This document shows, piece after piece, positions 1-7,375 of a DNA stretch of 64,000 bases (positions within the stretch are counted from its first letter, which is position 1; each line of letters opens with the position of its first letter). The notes below the pieces were generated by a model. That model did no database searches. It saw only the letters and a list, made by a program, of their open reading frames with translations, and was not told the origin of the DNA. This stretch comes from CAVZTX01 sp963778375. GTDB lineage: Bacteria; Chloroflexota; Ktedonobacteria; Ktedonobacterales; Ktedonobacteraceae. Both the position numbers and the translations under genes were made by a program. The stretch lies in the NCBI GenBank assembly GCA_963778375.1, contig CAVZTX010000024.1, positions 66,285 through 130,284 on the forward strand, in the 5' to 3' direction.

Positions 1-72
1 AGTTGCCGGACGGGCGAAGGACTCGACGCCTGGTGCGACTGGCTAGTAGCATTTGCTCACAATAACATGTAG
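1..72 (+). CDS. hypB: HypB hydrogenase nickel-insertion GTPase, 3' end only
   Basis: Frame 1 is open from the window edge and ends at TAG 70-72. The 23 residues read SCRTGEGLDAWCDWL and then a short tail. The S-x-(K/R)-T-G-E-G-(L/M)-D-x-W pattern is the usual C-terminal end of HypB, the GTPase that delivers nickel to the hydrogenase large subunit. Its position directly upstream of hypF, in the same direction, supports this. The rest of the gene lies outside the window. The stop codon is the TAG of the palindromic repeat that starts here. The alternative is a chance open frame, but the motif match and the context make that unlikely. Confidence 0.72.
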   Translation, partial: SCRTGEGLDAWCDWLVAFAHNNM

Positions 73-90
73 GGGCCGATAAATCGGCCA
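68..90. repeat. Palindromic repeat between hypB and hypF
   Basis: Positions 74-89 form a 7-bp inverted repeat, GGCCGAT then AA then ATCGGCC, preceded by TGTAGGG. The same GGCCGATAAATCGGC core recurs at 60916-60930. Related TAGGGG-type palindromes occur at 2805-2880, 5757-5948 and 32547-32665. It looks like a dispersed REP-like repeat. It supplies the TAG stop of hypB. Confidence 0.6.
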
Positions 91-105
91 ACTGAGGCAC
101 TATCT

Positions 106-2491
106 ATGGCATCCGTAATGGGTTCGACAATTGAACGGCGACGAATCGTGGTCCAGGGCATTGTTCAAGGCGTTGGCTTCCGGCCTTTCGTCTATGGACA
201 GGCGCTACAACGTGGGCTGGCCGGTTTTGTCTTGAACGATAGCCACGGTGTGACCATCGAAATCGAGGGCACCCTTGATGCGCTCGATGACTTTCAGCAT
301 GCCTTGCGTGAAGAGCCTCCTCCCCTGTCACGTATCGATTCAGTTGTCACCGAACTTGTCCCTCCATGCCATGAAACCACCTTTGTCATCGCCCAGAGTC
401 AGATCTGTACCGAGCGCAACACACTCATCTCACCCGATACCGCTACCTGTGACAATTGCCTGCGCGAACTCTTCGATCCCACTGACCGTCGCTATCGCTA
501 TCCCTTCATCAATTGTACCAACTGCGGCCCGCGCTTCACGATAGTCCAGGATGTTCCCTATGATCGCAACAAGACGACCATGCGCGTGTTCCCGATGTGT
601 CCCGCCTGCCAGATAGAGTACGAGGACCCACTCAACCGGCGCTTTCACGCCCAGCCCAACGCCTGCCCCGTCTGCGGCCCGCAAGTGCAACTGCTCGATT
701 GGAACCGTGGAGATAACCTTGCTGGTTCCACATCATCGGAGAATATTGACCCCATTACTAAAACCGCTCAATGGCTCGCCTCCGGTGCAGTTCTGGCTAT
801 CAAAGGATTAGGAGGCTACCATCTTGCATGCGACGCAATGAACATCGAAGCTGTGCAGCGACTCCGCCAAAAGAAGCGCCGCGAAGCCAAACCCTTTGCA
901 CTGATGGTGCCCGACGTACAAATAGCCCGCCAACTCTGCCACGTGAGTGATGCTGAAGCAACTCTCTTGCAGTCCTACCGAAGGCCCATCGTCCTATTGA
1001 ACCAACTTCCCGATTGCCTTATAGCGCCAGGTGTCGCGCCAGCTTATGACACGCTCGGGGTAATGTTGCCCTATACGCCGCTGCACCATCTCCTGCTGCA
1101 CGCCTTCGCTGAAGCAATTGAGCCGGGTCGTTTGCCAGTACTGGTAATGACCAGCGGCAATCTGAGCGATGAACCAATCGCTTATCAAGATAATGACGCG
1201 CAAGAGCGCCTGGCATCTATCGCTGATGGCATGCTGACACACAACCGCGATATTCATATGCGCTGCGACGACTCGGCAGTGCGCATCACCGCTGGTGGCG
1301 AGCAGTTCGTGCGCCGTTCACGAGGATACGCACCTGAACCCATTCCGCTTTCGTTTGATGTCCCCGTGCCACTATTGGCCTGTGGTGCTCACCTCAAGAA
1401 TACCTTCTGCCTGAGCAAAGGAAGGCAGTCCTTTGTCGGCCATCATATCGGCGACCTGGAGAACCTCGAAACGTTGATCTCCTTCTGCGAGGGCATCGAG
1501 CACTTCCAGCGTCTCTTCGATATCTATCCTCAAGCGATTGCTTACGATCTGCACCCTGAATACCTGGCAACAAAATATGCCCTCGACACAGACATCCCAA
1601 ACAAAATCGGCGTCCAGCATCATCACGCGCATATTGCCAGCGTGCTTGCCGAGCATGGGCTGAGAGGACCGGTGATTGGCATCGCTGCTGATGGCACCGG
1701 CTATGGAACCGATGGCAACGTCTGGGGCTGCGAGATTATGGCCGCGAACCTCGCGGGCTTTGAAAGGCTCGTCCACCTGACCTATGTGCCGCTCCCCGGT
1801 GGAGAGCAGGCAGTGCGCCAGCCGTGGCGAATGGCTGCAGTCTACCTGGCTCAGGCATATGGCGATGCTTTCCTGGAATTGGATATTCCATTTGTACAAC
1901 AACATGGATCGCTCAAAGTGGCGCACGCTCTCGCAAATGATTGCGCGCGGCATGAATAGCCCGTTGACTTCTAGCCTGGGACGACTATTTGATGCCGTTG
2001 CTGCGCTACTATGTCTGCGCAGTGAAGTGATCTACGAGGGGCAGGCAGCCATCGAGCTTGAAGTGCTGGCTTCTAAAGATGCCTCGGAAATCCGGTCAGG
2101 TGAATTCATACAACACGATATCTACCCGTTCTCCATTGGAGATCAAACACCGGCACTATTGGATGTATCCCCAATGATTCGTGCGATTGTTGGCGATCTA
2201 CAGCAAAAGGTACCAACTGCACAGATAGCAAACCGCTTCCATCGCTCGATTGCCGAATTGCTTGCGACGGCCTGTTTTGAAGCACGCAAGCAGACGGGGC
2301 TGGATGTAGTTGCTCTCAGTGGTGGTGTATTTCAGAATCGGCGATTACTTGAACAACTGATAGTACGCCTGGGGGAAATGGCCTTCCAGGTCTATGTAAA
2401 TCGGCGTGTGCCGCCCAACGATGGCGGTATCAGTCTTGGTCAGATAGCCGTTGCTGCAACTCGCCTTGCAGCCAACACAGCAGGCTTCTGA
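106..2491 (+). CDS. hypF: HypF carbamoyltransferase (hydrogenase maturation), apparent +1 frameshift
   Basis: HypF takes the carbamoyl group from carbamoyl phosphate and passes it to the C-terminal cysteine of HypE, the first step in making the CN ligands of the [NiFe] site. The first frame (106-1959, 617 residues) has the acylphosphatase domain (VQGIVQGVGFRPF, about residues 15-27), four zinc-finger CxxC pairs (CDNC 115, CTNC 137, CPAC 165, CPVC 187), a YrdC-like domain and the start of the Kae1-like domain (HHHAHIASV). The second frame, one base on, continues the Kae1-like domain with NSPLTSSLGRLFDAVAALL and SGGVFQNRRL, ending at 2491. The join falls near 1895-1915, around a CAACAACA stretch. 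The combined length of about 795 residues is close to the family norm. It is either a sequencing error or a recent inactivation; the rest of the operon is intact. Start ATG 106; 118 is also possible. Confidence 0.9.
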
Positions 2492-2513
2492 ACGTCTAGA
2501 AAGGCAGGCACAT

Positions 2514-2786
2514 ATGTGTCTTGGTATTCCTGGTCAGATCTTAGATATCGTGGATGACACAAATTCCATTGCCAAAGTCATGGTCTCCGGCGTGAAGCGC
2601 AATGTGAGCGTAGCGCTTGTACGACCCGAAGGTATCGGCCCAGGCGACTGGGTGCTCATCCATGTAGGCTTTGCCATGAGCAAGATCGATGAGAATGAAG
2701 CGCATGAGACAATGAAATCCCTGCGCATGATGGGAGATGTCTTTACCGACGAACTCAAAATGCTGCACTCAAGCCAGATTGAGTGA
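2514..2786 (+). CDS. hypC: HypC hydrogenase maturation chaperone
   Basis: This 90-residue protein starts MCLGIPGQI, the canonical HypC N-terminus in which Cys2 is essential for binding HypD and the hydrogenase large-subunit precursor. HypC with HypD forms the scaffold on which the Fe(CN)2CO group is built. The small beta-barrel motif GDWVLIHVGFA (about residues 47-57) is also typical. The ATG at 2514 is chosen because it creates the MC start; the open frame extends upstream but only into the end of hypF. It starts 22 bases after hypF, in the same direction, and is followed by a repeat pair before the next gene. Confidence 0.95.
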   Translation: MCLGIPGQILDIVDDTNSIAKVMVSGVKRNVSVALVRPEGIGPGDWVLIHVGFAMSKIDENEAHETMKSLRMMGDVFTDELKMLHSSQIE

Positions 2787-2804
2787 CGAACGAGACCAAA
2801 TGTG

Positions 2805-2880
2805 AAGGTATTGTAGGGGTACCCCTTGCGGGTACCCATCGGATCGCAAAGGTATTGTAGGGGTACCCCTTGCGGGTACC
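2805..2880. repeat. Two tandem copies of a TAGGGG palindromic repeat
   Basis: Copy 1 (2805-2837) and copy 2 (2849-2880) are almost identical over about 32 bases. Each reads AAGGTATTGTAGGGGTACC followed by CCTTGCGGGTACC. GGGGTACCCC is itself a perfect palindrome and GGTACC is repeated at the end, so each copy can fold. They lie between hypC and the first SIS gene. Confidence 0.75.
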
Positions 2881-2902
2881 GGTCGTATCACGAGGTGAGT
2901 TG

Positions 2903-3535
2903 ATGACCACTGAGATGGAAGAGAAGGAGCAAGCAGACCTACGGGCGCTGGTTGAGGCACGTTTTGCACAGAGCATGTCGATACCGGAGTCCTTTTTCGC
3001 ACAAGAGGCGGGGCGCATCGCTGAAGCTTGCTGGGCCATGGCACGTCGCTTCCATCAGGGAGGGCGGCTACTCGCTTTCGGTAACGGGGCAGGTGCGACC
3101 GATGCCCAGCACGTCTCGGTCGAGTTTGTACACCCGGTGATTGTTGGCAAGCGAGCGTTGCCAGCCCTGGCGCTGACCAACGATAGCGCAATCCTCACTG
3201 GCTTGATGGCCGGAGGTGATGCAGAGATGCCCTTCGTGCGCCAGCTTCGCATTCTCGGTCGACCACAGGATATGGCGATGGGCTTCTCCGAAGAGGGAAA
3301 CGACGCCAATGTCGTGGCAGCATTAGCCCTGGCAAAGCGCATGGGCATGCTCACGCTGGGTTTAACAGGAGGCGCTGGAGGTTCACTTGCCCAATTGGGC
3401 CAAGACAAACTCGATTACTGTTTCACTGTCCCATCCAGCGATCCCCTGGTAATCCAGGAAACGCATGAAACACTCTACCACGTCTTGTGGGAGCTAGTAC
3501 ATATTTTCTTTGAACATGAAGGGTTGCTCACATGA
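2903..3535 (+). CDS. SIS-domain protein 1 (phosphoheptose isomerase-like) in hyp operon
   Basis: A 210-residue protein of the SIS (sugar isomerase) fold, GmhA branch. Core motif FGNGAGATDAQH sits near residue 59 and LALTNDSAI near residue 90. The loop that in GmhA binds the sugar phosphate (ISTSGNSANV) here reads FSEEGNDANV, so serine/threonine ligands are replaced by acidic residues, and the earlier GNGGS is GNGAG. This suggests loss of sugar-phosphate binding. The C-terminal QETHETLYH keeps the catalytic-type histidine of GmhA (QEIH). The start is ATG 2903 because GAGGTG lies 6 bases upstream; the frame further upstream is repeat DNA. Its stop overlaps the next start (ATGA, 3532-3535), so translation is probably coupled. 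Its role in hydrogenase maturation is unknown. Confidence 0.85.
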   Translation: MTTEMEEKEQADLRALVEARFAQSMSIPESFFAQEAGRIAEACWAMARRFHQGGRLLAFGNGAGATDAQHVSVEFVHPVIVGKRALPALALTNDSAILTGLMAGGDAEMPFVRQLRILGRPQDMAMGFSEEGNDANVVAALALAKRMGMLTLGLTGGAGGSLAQLGQDKLDYCFTVPSSDPLVIQETHETLYHVLWELVHIFFEHEGLLT

Positions 3536-3897
3536 GCATTAAGAAAGACGAGCACGAGAGCGGGCAAGGTAAGGGCCGATTGATCGAACCTAATGCCGAT
3601 GTATCAGCTTCTGTGGACTTCCTGACTACGCAGGATGCAAAGTTCCTACCTGGCACTGCAAGATTTGAGTTGCTGCCAATGAGCGGTGCAAGCTGCGAAC
3701 TTGACGCCGAGGGACACTGCATCACGTGTTCCGACGAAGCCCTGCCCGCTAAAATACTCAGTATTGATACAGAGACCGGCTTAGCATTGGTCGAAGTCAA
3801 AGATATGACCGAAGAGATAGATATTACCCTTGTGGACAGTGTCGCACCAGGAGATCTGGTCCTCGTGCACGGTGGCGTGGCAATTGGCCTTTTATAA
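3532..3897 (+). CDS. HypC/HupF-like protein with N-terminal extension
   Basis: A 121-residue protein. Its C-terminal half matches the HypC small barrel: CITCSDEALPAKILSID (about residues 63-79) and APGDLVLVHGGVAIG near the end. Unlike canonical HypC it does not start with Met-Cys. The HypC-like part begins at an internal cysteine pair (CITC), after about 60 residues with no recognised fold. The canonical copy is encoded 1 kb upstream, so this is a second, divergent paralogue, possibly for a particular large subunit or a different step. Such HupF-like proteins are known in other hydrogenase loci from memory; I could not check. It overlaps the upstream SIS gene by four bases. Confidence 0.8.
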   Translation: MSIKKDEHESGQGKGRLIEPNADVSASVDFLTTQDAKFLPGTARFELLPMSGASCELDAEGHCITCSDEALPAKILSIDTETGLALVEVKDMTEEIDITLVDSVAPGDLVLVHGGVAIGLL

Positions 3898-3916
3898 AGA
3901 CTAGTAAGACAAGCAT

Positions 3917-4600
3917 ATGAACGATTCTGAAGGCTCTGAGTACGATAGGCTTTTTTATCCCTATCTATTCGAAGGAGGGAAGTCCAGCATAGAGGATGTG
4001 CTGGCGCAGGTACGCCACTCGACACTCGAAAAGTGCCGCGAGGTGATAGAACTGCGCCGTGCAACGCTTGAAAGTTCCAGGGAACAGATCATTGCAGCAG
4101 GTCAGGCGATGGCGCGGGCCTTTGCAAAGGGAGCCACCCTATTCGCCTTTGGCAATGGAGGGAGTACCACCGACGCACAAGACCTGGTGGTCGAACTGAT
4201 CGATCCACCCTTCCCGAACTGGTCTCCTCTCCCGGCAGTTGCACTTACCAATGATATTGCGGTGGTTACGGCGGTGGCAAACGATGTCGGCTTCGACAAT
4301 GTCTATGCTCGCCAGGTCATCGCCTTCGGTCAACAAGGCGATATCGCCTTTGGTATCTCAACGAGCGGTAATTCAACCAATGTGCTGGTCGCCCTGGCAC
4401 AGGCAAAGAAGCAAGGGTTGCTGACAGTAGGACTGGCCGGTTACGATGGCGGAAAGATGATGCATTCTCCAGCGGTAGATTTTTGCATCAACTCTCCAAG
4501 TGATCACATTCCGCGTATCCAGGAGGCGCAGGCGACGGCCTACCACGCACTTGTGGAGGTCATCCACGCTCTGCTAAACAAAAAGGAGAATCACCGATGA
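3917..4600 (+). CDS. SIS-domain protein 2 (phosphoheptose isomerase-like) in hyp operon
   Basis: A 227-residue SIS-fold protein, paralogous to the one two genes upstream. It keeps the GmhA-type loops FGNGGSTTDAQD (about residue 78) and GISTSGNSTNV (about residue 150), so it could bind a sugar phosphate. The histidine of the GmhA motif RIQEIH is glutamine here (RIQEAQ), while a later YH is present. An N-terminal helix of about 45 residues precedes the domain. The pairing of one paralogue with an intact phosphate loop and one with an altered loop suggests a hetero-oligomer, which is inference. The stop overlaps hypD by four bases (4597-4600), so translational coupling is likely. Confidence 0.85.
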   Translation: MNDSEGSEYDRLFYPYLFEGGKSSIEDVLAQVRHSTLEKCREVIELRRATLESSREQIIAAGQAMARAFAKGATLFAFGNGGSTTDAQDLVVELIDPPFPNWSPLPAVALTNDIAVVTAVANDVGFDNVYARQVIAFGQQGDIAFGISTSGNSTNVLVALAQAKKQGLLTVGLAGYDGGKMMHSPAVDFCINSPSDHIPRIQEAQATAYHALVEVIHALLNKKENHR

Positions 4601-5802
4601 GCATGAAATATGTTGACGAGTTCCGCGATGCAGACCTGGCAAAACGCATTTCCGCCGAGATTGGCAAAATAAGCGGCGGACAGCCTCTTAAATTGATGGA
4701 GGTCTGCGGTGGTCACACTCATACCATTTATAAGCACGGGATTGAGGATGTGCTGCCGCGCAACATTGATCTTGTGCATGGGCCTGGTTGTCCTGTATGT
4801 GTCCTACCAATGGGCCGTATCGATGATGCTATCTCCATCGCACGCATGGATGGAGTAATCTTCACAACCTTCGGCGATATGATGCGCGTACCAGGCTCCA
4901 AAGGCAGCCTGCTTGATGCCAAGGCCGATGGAGCCGATGTGCGCTTCGTCTATTCTCCGCTCAATGCCTACAAGCTTGCTCGTGAGAATCCCGACCGTCA
5001 GGTGGTCTTCTTTGCCATCGGTTTTGAAACGACCGCGCCCTCGACAGCCGTTACCCTCCTGCGGGCGAAGGCCGAAGGAATCAAGAATTTCTCGGTCTTC
5101 TGCAACCACGTCACCATCATACCCGCTATCAAGGCAATCCTCGACTCGCCCGATCTGCGCCTGGATGGTTTTGTCGGTCCTGGCCATGTTAGCATGGTAA
5201 TCGGCATGCGGCCTTACAATTTCATCGCACGTGACCACCATAAGCCTGTTGTGATAGCCGGTTTTGAGCCGCTCGATATTATCCAGTCCGTCTACATGAT
5301 CGTGAAGCAAATCAGCGAGGGCAAAGCAGAGGTTGATAACCAGTACAGCCGCATCGTGCGCCCAGAGGGCAACGTCAAGGCGCTCGAGGCAATGGCGCGC
5401 ACAATGGAATTGCGCCCCTTCTTCGAGTGGCGCGGACTTGGCTTCATTACCCATAGCGCGTTGAAATTGCGTTCTGAGTACGCCGACTGGGATGCCGAGC
5501 TGCGCTACGAAGTGCCCGGTTTGCGTGTGGCCGATCCCAAGGCCTGCCAGTGCGGTGAGGTACTCAAGGGAGTCATCAAGCCCTGGGAGTGCAAGGTCTT
5601 TGGAACCGCCTGCACGCCAGAAACACCTATCGGTACCTGCATGGTTTCGCCAGAAGGGGCTTGCGCGGCCTACTACAGCTATGGCCGCTTCTCGATGGCC
5701 TCTGAGCGCAGCAACATCACCATCCTTCCACTTGAAAGCGTCAAGGCGTCGAACCTGGCACCCGCAAGGGGTGCCACTACATCTCGTACTGAACTACCAT
5801 AA
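4597..5802 (+). CDS. hypD: HypD hydrogenase maturation factor
   Basis: HypD is the [4Fe-4S] scaffold that, with HypC, holds the iron while CN and CO are attached. Visible signatures are EVCGGHTHTIYKHG (about residues 35-48), GPGCPVCVLP (about 63-72), FCNHVTIIPA, GPGHVSMVIG and the C-terminal cysteine-rich region QCGEVLKG / FGTACTPETPIGTC. The family normally ends soon after the YYxYGRF motif. Here about 30 more residues follow, and the last 16 or so are encoded by a palindromic repeat that begins at 5757. The stop codon lies in that repeat. An ATG at 4597 overlaps the stop of the SIS gene; the next ATG, 4603, fits AAGGAG better. Strong match over the full length. Confidence 0.96.
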   Translation: MSMKYVDEFRDADLAKRISAEIGKISGGQPLKLMEVCGGHTHTIYKHGIEDVLPRNIDLVHGPGCPVCVLPMGRIDDAISIARMDGVIFTTFGDMMRVPGSKGSLLDAKADGADVRFVYSPLNAYKLARENPDRQVVFFAIGFETTAPSTAVTLLRAKAEGIKNFSVFCNHVTIIPAIKAILDSPDLRLDGFVGPGHVSMVIGMRPYNFIARDHHKPVVIAGFEPLDIIQSVYMIVKQISEGKAEVDNQYSRIVRPEGNVKALEAMARTMELRPFFEWRGLGFITHSALKLRSEYADWDAELRYEVPGLRVADPKACQCGEVLKGVIKPWECKVFGTACTPETPIGTCMVSPEGACAAYYSYGRFSMASERSNITILPLESVKASNLAPARGATTSRTELP

Positions 5803-5948
5803 TCATAAAGGAAATATTGAACTTGGCACCCACAAGGAGTATCACTACATCTCATACCGAACTACCATAATCACAGGAAATGTAGTGGCACCCCTTGCGG
5901 GTGCCAAGCTGACGGCATGGGTGCCAGGCTGACAGCATGGGTGCCAGG
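5757..5948. repeat. Repeat cluster spanning the hypD 3' end and the hypD-hypE gap
   Basis: Positions 5757-5780 and 5882-5905 are exact reverse complements over 24 bases (GGCACCCGCAAGG... and its partner), so the gap can fold into one long hairpin. A second, diverged direct copy of the first arm and its flank lies at 5825-5880 and shares CTACATCTC and GAACTACCATAATCA with 5777-5806. After the right arm there are two 20-base tandem units (5909-5928 and 5929-5948) that differ at one base and contain GCATGGGTGCCAGG. The first arm codes for the end of HypD. Confidence 0.8.
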
Positions 5949-5967
5949 TAAATTGGAGGGTATCTTT

Positions 5968-7080
5968 ATGGATGCATCTACCCCGCGCAATTCCGCGCAG
6001 GTTGACGACGTACTGAAGAAAATCGAACGCACAAGGCAGGCACGTCGCCATAAGTTCTATTTGCGTGACGAGAAGATCACACTCAGTCATGGTAGCGGCG
6101 GCAAAGCCACTCACAACTTGATCGAGGGCGTTTTTGCGCCCGCCTTCTCGAACCCACTGCTCGACGCTATGGATGACGCGGCAACCTTCAGCATCAACGG
6201 AACAGGCCAGCGTCTAGCCTTCACCACCGACACCTACGTCGTCAGCCCACTGTTCTTTCCAGGTGGAGATATCGGAAAATTGGCAGTCCACGGCACGATC
6301 AACGACCTATCGATGGCCGGTGCGCAGCCCCTCTACCTCTCGGCAGGCTTTATCCTGGAGGAAGGCTTCCCAATCACCGATCTCCGCCGCATCGTCACAT
6401 CGATGGCTACAGCAGCAAAAGAGGCAGGGGTGGCCATCGTCACCGGCGACACCAAAGTAGTGCAGCGCGGTAAAGCCGACGGTCTATTCATCAACACCGC
6501 GGGCATTGGCCTCCTTCGTACCACTTGGCAAATCGGGCAGACGCAGTTGCAGCCAGGCGACAAAATATTGTTGAGCGGCGCGGTTGGAGACCACGGCATT
6601 GCTATTATGATGGCCCGCGAATCGCTCGATATCGAAACCGACGTACAGAGCGACACCGCGCCCCTGCATACGCTGGTTGCCGCACTATTGGATGCCGTAG
6701 GCGATGGTGTACATTGCATGAAGGATCCCACGCGCGGAGGTGTGGCCACTGCGTTAAACGAGATGGCCCTCGGCTCCGAGGTTTCAGTTGCCCTCGATGA
6801 GCACGCCATCCCTGTCCATACCGAAGTACGCGGTGCCTGCGAGATTCTTGGCCTCGACCCACTGACAATCGCCAATGAGGGGAAGCTATTAGCAATCGTT
6901 GCCCCGGAGTCGGCAGAAACCGCCCTGGCAACCATGCGCGCACATCCCCTGGGACGTGAAGCCATGATCATCGGCTCAGTCCAGGCCGAACCCGCTGGTC
7001 TCGTCTTCCTGCGCACCGACATCGGAGGTATGCGCGTACTGGATATGCTGGTCGGAGATCCACTGCCACGGATATGCTAA
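5968..7080 (+). CDS. hypE: HypE carbamoyl dehydratase (hydrogenase maturation)
   Basis: HypE accepts the carbamoyl group from HypF on its C-terminal cysteine and dehydrates it with ATP to a thiocyanate, the source of the CN ligands. The protein is 370 residues, with the AIR-synthase-like fold: LSHGSGGKAT near residue 40, VHGTINDLSMAGAQPLYLS, VTGDTKVV, and DPTRGGVATALNEMA. It ends in PRIC, the conserved terminal motif with the acceptor cysteine. ATG 5968 is chosen because TTGGAGGG lies 8 bases upstream; an in-frame ATG at 5917 lies inside the tandem repeats and has no ribosome site. It is the last gene of the operon; a hairpin follows. Confidence 0.96.
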   Translation: MDASTPRNSAQVDDVLKKIERTRQARRHKFYLRDEKITLSHGSGGKATHNLIEGVFAPAFSNPLLDAMDDAATFSINGTGQRLAFTTDTYVVSPLFFPGGDIGKLAVHGTINDLSMAGAQPLYLSAGFILEEGFPITDLRRIVTSMATAAKEAGVAIVTGDTKVVQRGKADGLFINTAGIGLLRTTWQIGQTQLQPGDKILLSGAVGDHGIAIMMARESLDIETDVQSDTAPLHTLVAALLDAVGDGVHCMKDPTRGGVATALNEMALGSEVSVALDEHAIPVHTEVRGACEILGLDPLTIANEGKLLAIVAPESAETALATMRAHPLGREAMIIGSVQAEPAGLVFLRTDIGGMRVLDMLVGDPLPRIC

Positions 7081-7118
7081 ATAAGACCTTCGAGTTCAGG
7101 AGAGAATAAGGGTAGATC

Positions 7119-7152
7119 AAGGCTGTGAGCTTTATCAATCGCTTACAGCCTT
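7119..7152 (+). terminator. Terminator-like hairpin after hypE
   Basis: AAGGCTGTGAGC (7119-7130) pairs with GCTTACAGCCTT (7141-7152), a 12-bp stem with one G-U pair and a 10-base loop, followed by TCTGCATTCTTT. It lies 38 bases after the hypE stop and before the promoter of the tRNA gene. The T-run is interrupted, so strength is uncertain. Confidence 0.6.
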
Positions 7153-7196
7153 TCTGCATTCTTTGCGCCAAAACCTTTTGAAAGTCAAAATTGCAC

Positions 7197-7225
7197 TTGA
7201 CTTTTACCCCTCAATCAGCTATACT
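7197..7225 (+). promoter_or_regulatory. Sigma-70-type promoter of tRNA-Gly
   Basis: TTGACT (7197-7202), a 17-base spacer and TATACT (7220-7225) match the housekeeping consensus closely. The expected start is near 7232, about 14 bases before the tRNA. Confidence 0.75.
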
Positions 7226-7245
7226 CCACCTTGTCACCAACACGA

Positions 7246-7317
7246 GCGGGAGTAGCTCAGTGGTAGAGTTCTTGCTTCCCAAGCAAGCTGTCGCGGGTTC
7301 GAGTCCCGTCTCCCGCT
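7246..7317 (+). tRNA. tRNA-Gly (anticodon CCC)
   Basis: The 72 bases fold as a standard cloverleaf: acceptor GCGGGAG/CTCCCGC, D arm GCTC...GAGT, anticodon stem CTTGC/GCAAG with loop TTCCCAA (anticodon CCC), and T loop TTCGAGT. It reads GGG codons. CCA is not encoded. It is a single gene with its own promoter. Confidence 0.93.
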
Positions 7318-7375
7318 CCCAAAACTGAACCCCCTTTACTGACCCATTGCAAGCCGCTTCGTGGCAAGCGGCACT

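Noticed and set aside
1372..1953. 193-residue open frame opposite hypF
   Set aside because: No domain or start signal; the opposite strand is clearly hypF.
2805..2880. CRISPR-like array in the hyp operon
   Set aside because: Only two copies with an 11-base gap, palindromic; fits a dispersed repeat.
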